Assembly: GCA_030041215.1 (NCBI GenBank)
Contig: JASHOH010000245.1
Span: 1 to 39,158 of the forward strand
Direction of reading: 5' to 3'
Length of the DNA: 39,158 nucleotides
DNA from: Candidatus Sulfotelmatobacter sp.
GTDB lineage: Bacteria > Acidobacteriota > Terriglobia > Terriglobales > Acidobacteriaceae
The notes below the pieces were generated by a model. The model was not told where the DNA came from and searched no databases. It saw only the letters and a program-made list of their open reading frames with translations. Position numbers and translations under genes: made by a program. Shown piece by piece: positions 16,339 to 23,571 of this stretch (the stretch's first letter is position 1; every line of letters starts with the position of its first letter).

Positions 16339-17240
16339 GGCTTGCCACCACCGAGGGACGGTTTCCAATGGGCAATTGCTCCGGGAAAATGCACGAGGTG
16401 AAACTTGTCATTCAGATTCAACAGCGACTCTGATGTTCCCAGGAAGAAGTACCCGCCATAATTCAAGTTTGTAAAGAAATGGTCGATCACTTTGGACTTC
16501 GACGGGCCATCGAAATAAATCAGAACGTTGCAGCAGAAAACCAGGTCCATGCTTTTCATGAAGAGCATGCGGGAGTCATCCTGGAAGTTCAGCCGGCTGA
16601 AGCTGACGAGTTTCTTTACTTCGGGACGGACCTGTAATTTCTTATCGTCGACGACGGAGAAATACTTTCTCTTGAAATATTCGGGGGTGCAGCGCAGGGC
16701 ATAGTCGCCGTAGATGGCGGTATTGGCCGCTTCAATCGACCGGTCATTCAGGTCGGTGGCGAGAATCTCGACCGTCCAGCCCTTCAACAGGGCGGTGCTT
16801 TCTTCAAGCATGTTCATGGCGAGCGTGTAGGTTTCCTCGCCGGTAGAACAGCCCGCGCTCCAGATGCGGATCCGTCGCGTGATCTGCCGGGTTTTATCCG
16901 CCGCTAATTCCGGCAAAATAACTTTGCGCACGGCATCGAGCTGGGGCTGGCTGCGGAAGAAGCACGTTTCTCCAATGGTGAGCTCGTTGAGAAGCTGGCG
17001 GAGTTCGCCGTCGCGGCTCGGATGGGCAGTAAGATGTTCCCAGTAACCGCGCGGCGACTTTGTGCCGACCTGCTTCATGCGGCGTTCGCAGCCGCCAACC
17101 AGGAGATACAACTTCTCTTCCGACTTGTACATGCCCGAAACCTTATAGACCAGATCGCGAATCTGGCGATACACAGGATCGATGACGGCAGCGCCATCCG
17201 GCGGTGATGAAAGGGATCCAGCGATTTGCATTCCTGCCAT
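16335..17240 (-). CDS. cheR: Chemotaxis protein methyltransferase CheR
   Basis: 301 residues. The N-terminal helical domain is followed by the SAM-dependent methyltransferase with TIGETCFFR, IRIWSAGCSTGEETYTLAM (SAM-binding), ATDLNDRSIEAA and DLVFCCNVLIYFD. The enzyme methylates glutamates on chemoreceptors during adaptation. Start 17240 is set by overlap with the preceding stop (TAATG); 17252 would add MGKI. Its usual antagonist CheB is represented only by the damaged C-terminal piece directly upstream. Confidence 0.9.
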   Translation of the reverse strand: MAGMQIAGSLSSPPDGAAVIDPVYRQIRDLVYKVSGMYKSEEKLYLLVGGCERRMKQVGTKSPRGYWEHLTAHPSRDGELRQLLNELTIGETCFFRSQPQLDAVRKVILPELAADKTRQITRRIRIWSAGCSTGEETYTLAMNMLEESTALLKGWTVEILATDLNDRSIEAANTAIYGDYALRCTPEYFKRKYFSVVDDKKLQVRPEVKKLVSFSRLNFQDDSRMLFMKSMDLVFCCNVLIYFDGPSKSKVIDHFFTNLNYGGYFFLGTSESLLNLNDKFHLVHFPGAIAHWKPSLGGGKP

Positions 17241-18073
17241 TATCTTGCCCAAGGCTCCAGCGCCATAGGATCCACACCGGCGACAGATCTGAGAGGTGCA
17301 CGGCTTCGAAGCACGCGGCGGGTGATCTCATGGCTGAGTTGATTGAGGGGGTAAACACCATCCGCCTCGCCGGAGGCATAGACCAAGCCCGGCATCCCCC
17401 AGACCACGGAGGAGGGTTCGTCCTGCACGATGACTTGACCGCCGCGCTGATGGATGCAGCGAGATCCGATCACACCATCGGCACCCATGCCGGTCATAAC
17501 CACGGCAAGAGATTCCGGCCCGTAGGCCTCGGCCACCGAGCGGAAAAGAACATCGACTGCTGGCCGGCATGAATTCTCCGGCGGGGCCTGATTCAGGCCC
17601 AGAACACACGACAGGGCTGTGCGCTCTACCACCATGTGAAAGTTGCCGGGAGCGATCCATGCGTGGCCGCCGGTGAGAGCGGTATTAGCGGATCCTTCGT
17701 CTATAGGAATTTGCGAGTGAGAGGCCAAACGCTCGGCCAGTAAACGGGTGAAGATGGGCGGCAGGTTTTGGGAGATGTTGATAGTCACCAGGTCGCCGAC
17801 GCGGGAAGCTTTGTAATCGGCGACCAGGTTGGCCAGCCGGCCATTGTCAACCCAAAGACTGCCAAGACTGCTGGGTGCAGGACCTGGGCCTGTTGGTCCG
17901 GACATGCGCCGCACATAATCGGCGAGCGTGTCCTTCTTGGCATTCTTGTCTTTGTCGCGCGCTCCCGCGAGTGCAGCGAGCGAAATGACTATGCACGCAA
18001 GCAAAATCTGAGCGACGAGTTTGCCGAATGTTTTTGAACGGTGTTGCATAAACTCTCTTGCAGTCGCTCTCAT
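17240..18073 (-). pseudogene. In-frame chimera: FlgH N-terminus joined to CheB C-terminus
   Basis: 277 residues of two unrelated halves. Residues 1-100 match flagellar L-ring protein FlgH: signal/lipoprotein-like start, DYVRRMSG, SLGSLWVDNG and YKASRVGDLVTINI, then the match ends. From about 102, the match is to CheB methylesterase: LPPIFTRLLAERLA, GGHAWIAPGNFHMVV, SVAEAYGPESLAVVMTGMGADG and DEPSSVVWGMPG. The join is near 17,770. CheB's catalytic Ser and the His of QHMPP are lost (QNLPP here); Asp199 remains. FlgH lacks its whole C-terminal half. Neither function should work. The start overlaps the flgA stop. This is a genomic deletion (taking flgI and others) or an assembly join. Confidence 0.8.
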
Positions 18074-18657
18074 AGATTCGCCGTCAGTTCACCTGCGCCG
18101 ACCACTTCAGCCCGCAGGATTCGGTTTCCGTTCTTGAGACGGGCACGAACGGTTTGCCCAAGGGATCCCGCATCCAGACAAGTCACAAGCAATGCGACGC
18201 GAATTCCGCCACCGTCCCAGGTGAGTAGTGCCGTCTGCCCGGTTTTGACAAGCCGCGGCGCCGTGTTCTCTGCTGAGTTTGGCGGCTTCGCCTGGCCGGG
18301 TTGAGAATTGTCAATCTCTTTGTGGGGATTTCCGCCATGTGCCCAAACCAGGAAAGGCACGCAAGCTTGTGGTCTGGCGCAGCGCAGAACAAATTCCCAA
18401 CGTTGTAGACCGGGGTTCCACTTTGTGCGTGTGAGTTCAAGTTGGGCGTTTGCGGGAAGATTTTGCGCGGCCGCGCAGTTTAAGCTGTCCAACAGACGAC
18501 CTGCGTCTGTGCCGTCACCGGCACCAGAGGTTGCGATAAAGCCGGCAATATCGCGACAGGATTTGACCGCGCTCGCATCGAAGCCCTTTGCCAAGCGCAA
18601 CCCCAGGCAGCAGACCGCAAGCATTAAGAAAATGCGAGTTGTCCGTGACTTCTTCAT
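18070..18657 (-). CDS. flgA: Flagellar P-ring assembly chaperone FlgA
   Basis: 195 residues. An N-terminal signal (MKKSRTTRIFLMLAVCCLGL) precedes a divergent N-terminal part and a C-terminal SAF-like domain: RLVKTGQTALLTW, VALLVTCLDAGSLGQTVRARLKNGNRILRAEVVGAGEL. FlgA acts in the periplasm to help FlgI assemble the P-ring; no flgI is left in this window. It sits between flgG and flgH as in typical flagellar operons and overlaps the next start by 4 bases. Confidence 0.82.
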   Translation of the reverse strand: MKKSRTTRIFLMLAVCCLGLRLAKGFDASAVKSCRDIAGFIATSGAGDGTDAGRLLDSLNCAAAQNLPANAQLELTRTKWNPGLQRWEFVLRCARPQACVPFLVWAHGGNPHKEIDNSQPGQAKPPNSAENTAPRLVKTGQTALLTWDGGGIRVALLVTCLDAGSLGQTVRARLKNGNRILRAEVVGAGELTANL

Positions 18658-18674
18658 ACAAGTCCGCTACGTTT

Positions 18675-19466
18675 TTACCGGCCGAGATTGTTGATGGTCT
18701 GGAGCATCTGGTCGGCGGTATTTACTACGCGCGAGCTGGCTTCGTACGATCGCTGCGCCACGATCATGTTCACGAATTCAGTTACTACGCTGACGTTCGA
18801 CTGCTCGAGCATGCCCTGAATAATGGTTCCTAGGCCTTCGCTGCCGCCAGGCGTGCCAACGATGGGATCCCCGGAGGCGGTGGTCTGTAAGAACAGGTTG
18901 CTGCCAGTGCTGTTCAGTCCTCCGGGATTGTTGAAGGTTGCGAGTTGCAGCGTGCCGACTTGCTGGGCTGCGGTCTGTCCAGCGAGAGTCACGCTAACCG
19001 TGCCATCGGAGCCGATGGTGATCGAGGTCGCGCCCGAAGGAATGGTGATGGCGGGCTGCACCGCATCTCCATCCTGATCAACCAGGTTGCCGTTGGCGTC
19101 GGTGTGAAAACTTCCTGCGCGTGTGTAGGCGGTCTGACCGTCGGGGAGCAGAACCTGGAAGAAGCCCTGTCCCTGGATTGTGAGATCAAGAGGATTACCA
19201 GTTTGGCTGAAATCTCCCTGGGTCTGAATGACTTCGGACGCGGCGGAGCGCGTGCCGAGACCGACCTGCAAACCGGCGACGAGTGTGGTCTGCTGCGGGG
19301 CGGCGGCGCCCGGCATGATCAGGTTCTGATAAATCAGATCTTCGAATTGTAGGCGGCGGCTGCGGAAGCCGGCCGTGCTCGAGTTCGAGAGATTGTTCGC
19401 GATGTTGTCGAGATTGAGTCCCTGGGCCGTCATGCCGCTGGCTGCGGTGTAGAGTGCGCGCATCAT
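18675..19466 (-). CDS. flgG: Flagellar distal rod protein FlgG
   Basis: 263 residues, full length. The N-terminal rod motif reads LYTAASGMTAQGLNLDNIANNLSN. The central D1 region includes GDFSQTGNPLDLTIQGQGFFQV. The C-terminal rod motif is EFVNMIVAQRSYEASSRVVNTADQML. It forms the distal rod of the flagellar basal body. Two ATG codons are adjacent (19466 and 19463). The usual purine-rich ribosome-binding site is replaced by a tandem 14-bp repeat array ending 2 bases before the start. Confidence 0.92.
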   Translation of the reverse strand: MMRALYTAASGMTAQGLNLDNIANNLSNSSTAGFRSRRLQFEDLIYQNLIMPGAAAPQQTTLVAGLQVGLGTRSAASEVIQTQGDFSQTGNPLDLTIQGQGFFQVLLPDGQTAYTRAGSFHTDANGNLVDQDGDAVQPAITIPSGATSITIGSDGTVSVTLAGQTAAQQVGTLQLATFNNPGGLNSTGSNLFLQTTASGDPIVGTPGGSEGLGTIIQGMLEQSNVSVVTEFVNMIVAQRSYEASSRVVNTADQMLQTINNLGR

Positions 19467-19468
19467 GG

Positions 19469-19558
19469 TTTGTTTACCCCAGTTTGTTTACCCCAGTTTG
19501 CTTACCCCAGTTTGCTTACCCCAGTTTGTGTACCCCAGTTTGTGTACCCCAGTTTGTT
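19469..19558. repeat. Six tandem 14-bp repeats (TTTGNNTACCCCAG) upstream of flgG
   Basis: Six head-to-tail copies start at 19469, 19483, 19497, 19511, 19525 and 19539, with a partial seventh (TTTGTT). The two variable bases come in pairs of identical copies: TT, TT, CT, CT, GT, GT. In the coding direction each unit reads CTGGGGTANNCAAA, so several GGGG stretches line up ahead of the flgG start. The period is not a multiple of 3 and the array lies outside coding sequence. Confidence 0.9.
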
Positions 19559-19601
19559 CAGCGTTTGTAGATCCCGTATGTCGCAGCTTTCATCTCTCGA
19601 C

Positions 19602-20336
19602 TTAGACCTTGGGCAAATCCTGCACGGCAATCTGATTGAGCTGGCCATCAATCGCTCCCATAGCACGGCCAAGCATATCTGTGTTGCGCTGAACAGTGAT
19701 CAACTGCACGACCGCTTCGGTGGGGCTCACGTTAGACCCCTCAAGCATTGCCTGACGAACAGTTGAGCCTGTGGCGGATAAGGCAGAGCCCGCGGGTGCG
19801 GCGTAGGTTGCATTGCCGAGCGCGGTCAGATTCGTCCCGGGAGCGAATTCCGCCAGTTGTAGCTTGTCAACGACGTTGCCATCGACCGAAATTGTTCCGT
19901 CGGAGCTGATGGCTACATTGCGGCTGGGAAGGGTGATTGGTCCCAACTCGCCGAGAACGGCATTCCCTTCGCTGGTGACCAGCTGGCCTATGTTCGTCAG
20001 ATGGAAACCGCCGTTGCGCGCGTAGATGACTCCCTGCGCTGACTGCGCGGCGAAGAATCCGCTGCCGGCAACTGCTGCGTCGAGCGGATTGCCAGTGGGC
20101 GCGAAGCTGCCGGAGCTTAGATCGAGACGGCTGCCGCTTAACACGCCAAAGTTGTTTACGACACTGTTCAGGTAGTTCGTGGTGACGGTTCCAGGGCCGG
20201 TCAACAGCGAACGAAAGGTCGTCTGCTCGCCGCGATAGCCGGTTGTGGTTGTATTCGCGAGATTGTGAGCCACCAGATCAAGGGCCTGAGTCTGTGCCGC
20301 GAGTCCTGAGCAAATTGCGTAGTAGCCGCTATCCAT
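19602..20336 (-). CDS. flgF: Flagellar basal-body rod protein, FlgF-like
   Basis: 244 residues. The N-terminal rod motif is GYYAICSGLAAQTQALDLVAHNLANTTTTGYRGE. The flagellar basal-body core domain follows (GSFAPTGNPLDAAVAGSGFFAA), and the C-terminal motif is TEAVVQLITVQRNTDMLGRAMG. FlgF and FlgG are paralogous proximal and distal rod proteins. Shorter length and position ahead of flgG favour FlgF. It is the first gene of the visible flagellar run. Confidence 0.85.
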   Translation of the reverse strand: MDSGYYAICSGLAAQTQALDLVAHNLANTTTTGYRGEQTTFRSLLTGPGTVTTNYLNSVVNNFGVLSGSRLDLSSGSFAPTGNPLDAAVAGSGFFAAQSAQGVIYARNGGFHLTNIGQLVTSEGNAVLGELGPITLPSRNVAISSDGTISVDGNVVDKLQLAEFAPGTNLTALGNATYAAPAGSALSATGSTVRQAMLEGSNVSPTEAVVQLITVQRNTDMLGRAMGAIDGQLNQIAVQDLPKV

Positions 20337-20558
20337 GGTTCCGCAGTGGCAGAAGCACGCTACATTCCATGTTTTCGCTCAAGAGAATCGGAATCAGTTA
20401 CTAAGTAGGCAGGCTAAAGGGAATGCAAACTTTTTCCGATGAGTTATGGATGTGCAAGAAAAGCCAAATCTTAAACCGGCAATGTGCTGGAGAACGGCTG
20501 CCGAGGGCGCGGGGGAAGAAATCTGGGAAAACGGAATGACGTAGTCTGAGAGGGACTT

Positions 20559-20651
20559 CTTGCCGGGTGAATGTTGCCTACAAGGAAAGGAAAGGTTTGT
20601 AGCTCTGGGGAGATCGGCAAGTTGTTCCTACTCGCCGAGCGGTTTTTTTTT
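20559..20651 (+). other. Nested stem pairs followed by a T9 run; possible small RNA
   Basis: CTTGCCG (20559-20565) pairs with CGGCAAG (20615-20621) and encloses CTACAA (20578-20583), which pairs with TTGTAG (20597-20602) around a purine-rich loop GGAAAGGAAAGGT. Nine T residues follow at 20643-20651. The stems are short and the sequence directly before the T-run has only a weak hairpin, so this is a tentative structure call. Confidence 0.2.
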
Positions 20652-20686
20652 GCCAAAAAAATTAAGAGTTCCGAGGTGATGTTGGA

Positions 20687-20962
20687 TCCATTCGTCTCGG
20701 CCAGTAGCTCGCGTTTGACCCTTGCTCGACCTGCTGTGAAGCGATCCCTTGCGGGTGCTGCACGCGATCGCTAGCTTGGGCTCCGGGCTCACCGCCAACC
20801 GGAAAAACCTATCCAACGCCTCGGAACTCTATCCTGCCTTCGACGTTTCTTCTTGTTCTCCTCGACCAGCGCTTTGCTATAGACCCTTGCTTGCCCTCCC
20901 TGATCATTTGCATGATCAGAGTGACTGGCTTGAGCCCCGGACGCCGCACCAACCGGAAAAAC
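20687..20962. repeat. Two diverged direct copies of a ~115-base block
   Basis: Both copies share, in order, a TCTCGGCCAG/TCCTCGACCAG segment, GACCCTTGCT (20717 and 20882), a CTTGGGCTCCGGGCTC/CTTGAGCCCCGGACGC segment and CCAACCGGAAAAAC (20795-20808 and 20949-20962). The spacing is 154-165 bases. The second copy also holds the perfect hairpin CTGATCAT-TTGC-ATGATCAG (20900-20919). They look like remnants of a duplicated non-coding element. Confidence 0.45.
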
Positions 20963-21267
20963 TTTAGAAGCTGTCAAAGAACGAGTATCTTTTTACGGGC
21001 TTCAGGTTTTTTCGTCAATCAAAAATCGCGGCTTGTAAAGTCTGTGTTTTCAATTGAGTGCATGGCGTCCACAGGTTGGTGACCGAAAATGGTGCAGGAG
21101 TTTAGATGAGAAAGCAAAGCGATAAATCAAGATCTATGATTTTTCCGCGCGCGGCGGCAATATGGAACAATTTCATTCCCGGTTTTAGGGGCCGGAAAGC
21201 TGTGAAAATCTTTCCAGCACTGAGACTGAGTGGATTTGGCGGTAAAGCAGTCGAGTTTCGCTCGGCC

Positions 21268-21289
21268 GGACGGCCGAGGGCGGCCGTCC
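21268..21289 (-). terminator. Palindrome GGACGGCC/GGCCGTCC beyond the JAMM gene
   Basis: A perfect 8-bp stem with a 6-base loop, 11 bases past the stop of the minus-strand JAMM gene. It shares its core with the element at 13045-13079. There is no T-run, so termination is inferred from position only. Confidence 0.35.
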
Positions 21290-21299
21290 CTACATGCGT

Positions 21300-21734
21300 T
21301 CAGTTGATTTCGATTTTCTCGTCGACGAAGTGCTTGTCGTTTTCATCATTGCCTGCGAGCTCGAAGGAGTTTGTGACCGTTGCTTTTTGCTTCTCGACAC
21401 TTGTAATCACATAAGAGCAGCCAATCCAGTGGGCCTCGGCGAGATCGGTTGTTGACCAGTGGGCAGGATGGTCGGGGTGAGAGTGATAAAAGCCAACGAT
21501 ATCTTCGCCGCGCCCGCGCCCTTCGCGTTGAATGCGAACCAACTCGCGGGGATCGATGTTGTAGCGGTTCTGCGGCGAATCGATGCGAGTATTGCCGCAG
21601 CGCGCGGTCGAAGTCACAAGGCGCGGGCCATCATCCTGGAAGCGGCCAAGAAGAACGCCGCAACACTCGTGAGGATAGGTCTGTTCGCCATGGCGGCGGA
21701 TTGAGTCATAATCCCGAGAAGTGATTCGCAACAT
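21300..21734 (-). CDS. mec: JAMM/MPN+ zinc metalloprotease, Mec-like
   Basis: 144 residues with a complete JAMM motif: Glu23 (PHECCGVLLG) and His84-x-His86-x7-Ser94-x2-Asp97 (HSHPDHPAHWSTTD). Related Mec+ of Mycobacterium tuberculosis cuts cysteine off the sulfur-carrier protein CysO after CysM has added it. Here the gene follows a CysM-type synthase on the same strand, which supports that role. No CysO-like small protein with a C-terminal Gly-Gly is found nearby, so the carrier must be encoded elsewhere if the pathway operates. Confidence 0.82.
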   Translation of the reverse strand: MLRITSRDYDSIRRHGEQTYPHECCGVLLGRFQDDGPRLVTSTARCGNTRIDSPQNRYNIDPRELVRIQREGRGRGEDIVGFYHSHPDHPAHWSTTDLAEAHWIGCSYVITSVEKQKATVTNSFELAGNDENDKHFVDEKIEIN

Positions 21735-21742
21735 AAAAGATT

Positions 21743-21856
21743 TTCATCACAGAGTCACAAAGACACAGAGAAAACCAAATCAAATCGGCTGAACCTACTG
21801 TTGGATGAGAACCGTCTCGATGAAGTTCCCTGTGACTCTGTGTCTCTGTGGTGAAA
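21743..21856. repeat. Long imperfect inverted repeat between cysM and mec
   Basis: The 27-base arms (21743-21769 and 21830-21856) pair with about 4 mismatches. In one orientation both read TTTCA-CACAGAG-CACA-AG-CACAG. They are separated by 60 bases and fill the space between the cysM stop and the mec start. The repeated CACAGAG units resemble dispersed intergenic repeats of soil Acidobacteriota (recalled, not checked). A large hairpin in the transcript could attenuate or separate the two messages. Confidence 0.6.
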
Positions 21857-21860
21857 GATT

Positions 21861-22850
21861 TTATTTTTCTGTCCAGAAACGTTCGCTTAAATACTTGTCG
21901 CCGGAGTCGGACAGAATCGTCACAATCACCGCCGGCTGATCTTTGCGCAACGCAAGCTGTTCTGCAATTCTGAGACTGCCGACGAGGGCGGCGGCGGAGG
22001 AAATTCCCAGCAGGATTCCGCATTCGCGGGCGACTCGGCGGGCCATGGCGTGCGCATCTTCGGTGGCAATCTCAATGTTCTCATCCGCCAGGCTAGCGTC
22101 ATAAATTCCTGGAACGATTGCACTGGGCATGTGCTTGGCGCCCTCAATGCCGTGGAACGAGGAATCGGGTTGTAGAGAAATGCAACGGATCGCGGGATTT
22201 AGTTCTTTAAGCCGCCGCGCAGTACCCATGAAAGTTCCACTTGTGCCGAGCATGGCTACAAAATGAGTGATGCGGCCTTCGGTCTGCTGCCAGATTTCAT
22301 TGGCCGTGCCATGGTAATGTGCGAGCCAGTTGGCCTCGTTCGAATATTGATCGGCATAGAAATACAAATCCGGGTGGCTGGCGGCGAGCTGGCGCGCCAA
22401 GCGAATCGCCCCATCGGAACCCTCCCCGGGATCCGTATAAATAATGTTGGCTCCATACGCAGCCAGAATGCGTTTGCGCTCGATGGAAACATTGTTGGGC
22501 ATGCAAAGGGTAACGGGAAATCCTTCAGCCGCGCCCAGCATGGCATAAGCAATGCCGGTGTTGCCGCTGGTGGAGTCGAGCAGGATCTTGCCAGGACTGA
22601 GTTGCCCGGTGCGGCGGGCTTCGGCAACGATGTTGGCGGCGGCGCGATCTTTTACCGAGCCGCCGGGATTGTGCCATTCGGCCTTGCCCAAAAGTGTAAT
22701 GCCCGGCAGATGCGCGGTGAGTTGATCAAAACGAAGCAGGGGCGTGTTGCCGATTTGATTGAGCAAAGTCTGCCCCGGCCGCGAATTTTCAAGCTTCGGC
22801 TCGTTTGTTGAACTTGTTGTTGGCGCCATCGTGGCAGATGCCTGACTCAT
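21861..22850 (-). CDS. cysM: PLP-dependent cysteine synthase, CysM type
   Basis: About 329 residues. QIGNTPLLRF opens the fold, NPGGSVKDR carries the Schiff-base lysine, and STSGNTGIAYA binds the carboxylate. SIERKRILAAYGANIIYT, THFVAMLGTSGTFMGT and the GIEGAKHMPSAIVPGIYD segment follow mycobacterial CysM more closely than CysK. Such enzymes make cysteine from O-phospho- or O-acetylserine using thiocarboxylated CysO. The JAMM protease gene downstream completes the comparison. ATG 22862 is an alternative start. The N-terminal 20 residues are low-complexity (Ser/Thr/Ala). Confidence 0.82.
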   Translation of the reverse strand: MSQASATMAPTTSSTNEPKLENSRPGQTLLNQIGNTPLLRFDQLTAHLPGITLLGKAEWHNPGGSVKDRAAANIVAEARRTGQLSPGKILLDSTSGNTGIAYAMLGAAEGFPVTLCMPNNVSIERKRILAAYGANIIYTDPGEGSDGAIRLARQLAASHPDLYFYADQYSNEANWLAHYHGTANEIWQQTEGRITHFVAMLGTSGTFMGTARRLKELNPAIRCISLQPDSSFHGIEGAKHMPSAIVPGIYDASLADENIEIATEDAHAMARRVARECGILLGISSAAALVGSLRIAEQLALRKDQPAVIVTILSDSGDKYLSERFWTEK

Positions 22851-22896
22851 ATCTCGAACCATTTTGTCATGACTAACGTAATATGCAGAAATAGAG

Positions 22897-22922
22897 AAAA
22901 CACGTTATGTAGTATGTGTTTT
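22897..22922. promoter_or_regulatory. Inverted repeat AAAACAC-N12-GTGTTTT upstream of cysM
   Basis: Perfect 7-base arms in the 163-base divergent space, about 47 bases upstream of the cysM start and about 104 bases upstream of the plus-strand hypothetical gene. It is the only clear symmetric site there and is a candidate operator. The binding protein is unknown. Confidence 0.3.
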
Positions 22923-23025
22923 AGATGATGATGGCGGAGATGGCGATGCGGCGTCAAATCATGCCTCCGATTTCGCACGTGCCGGCATCTAATCAGCAAC
23001 GATTAAGAGGAATTGGAAAAACGAA

Positions 23026-23502
23026 ATGGCTAAAGCGACAGAAGCTCGGACTTATGACGAAGCGCTGAATTGGTTGCGCGATAACGGATTCGATGTCACG
23101 GAAGCGCCCGGAACCAATGGGCGGGTCTTCTTGAGAAAGTACAATGTATCGGCTGCGATTGAGAGAACGCCCGATGGCGGAGTAAAGATTTTCGCATACC
23201 CCGGATACCTGATCGGCAGCGAGATCTCCAAGCTGATCAATCGTGGCTACCAGCAATTCTTGAAAACTTCAAAAACGGAAATTCCCGCGACGGCAGACCA
23301 CCTCAAAGCCATACAGAATTTTTCCGAAGAATTGAAAGTCGCACTCGGCTTACCCAGCCTTTATAACGAGTCGCTCGGAACAGTCAGCGAGTCGTATCAC
23401 TACGATCGCATTAAAGACCGTGACAAACCGGCAGTGGAGCGGCCGAGGCGGCCATGGGAAACTGCTGGGCGTAAAGTAGTTGCTAAGAAGGCACGAGCTT
23501 AG
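23026..23502 (+). CDS. Uncharacterised 158-residue soluble protein
   Basis: I do not recognise the family. The start has AAGAGGAATTGG upstream. Residues 1-75 look like a small alpha/beta domain (TYDEALNWLRDNGFDV, VFLRKYNVSAAIERTPDGGVKIF, PGYLIGSEISKLINRGYQQFL). A helical segment (DHLKAIQNFSEELKVALGL) and a basic, proline-containing tail ending KKARA follow. There is no signal or membrane helix. It is divergent from cysM and convergent with the livF end, so context gives no role. The basic tail could contact nucleic acid, but that is a guess. Confidence 0.65.
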   Translation: MAKATEARTYDEALNWLRDNGFDVTEAPGTNGRVFLRKYNVSAAIERTPDGGVKIFAYPGYLIGSEISKLINRGYQQFLKTSKTEIPATADHLKAIQNFSEELKVALGLPSLYNESLGTVSESYHYDRIKDRDKPAVERPRRPWETAGRKVVAKKARA

Positions 23503-23571
23503 AACCCTCGATCACGCTCGCCTAACGTTCACAGCAGATCCAGCGCAGCGTGAGCTTTGACGTGCTGATTC

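Larger units (their letters stand above)
20337..21299. other. 963-base gene-free region upstream of flgF
   Basis: No frame here shows a domain, a credible start or coding-like composition. It holds a possible structured RNA element with a T9 run (20559-20651), two diverged copies of a roughly 115-base block (20687-20962) and a palindrome at 21268-21289. The flgF promoter must lie at its left end on the minus strand; no sigma-28 or sigma-54 element of correct spacing was found for it. Confidence 0.5.

Noticed and set aside
19469-19558. CRISPR array
   Set aside because: The repeats are only 14 bases and have no spacers; they are simple tandem repeats.
20414-20442. Sigma-28-like promoter (TAAA ... 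CCGATGA) on the plus strand
   Set aside because: It points away from the flagellar genes and its spacing is off by about one base; no gene follows.
21735-23025. A CysO-like sulfur carrier gene near mec and cysM
   Set aside because: The gap is filled by a hairpin repeat and the upstream space is only about 160 bases; no frame ending in Gly-Gly was found.
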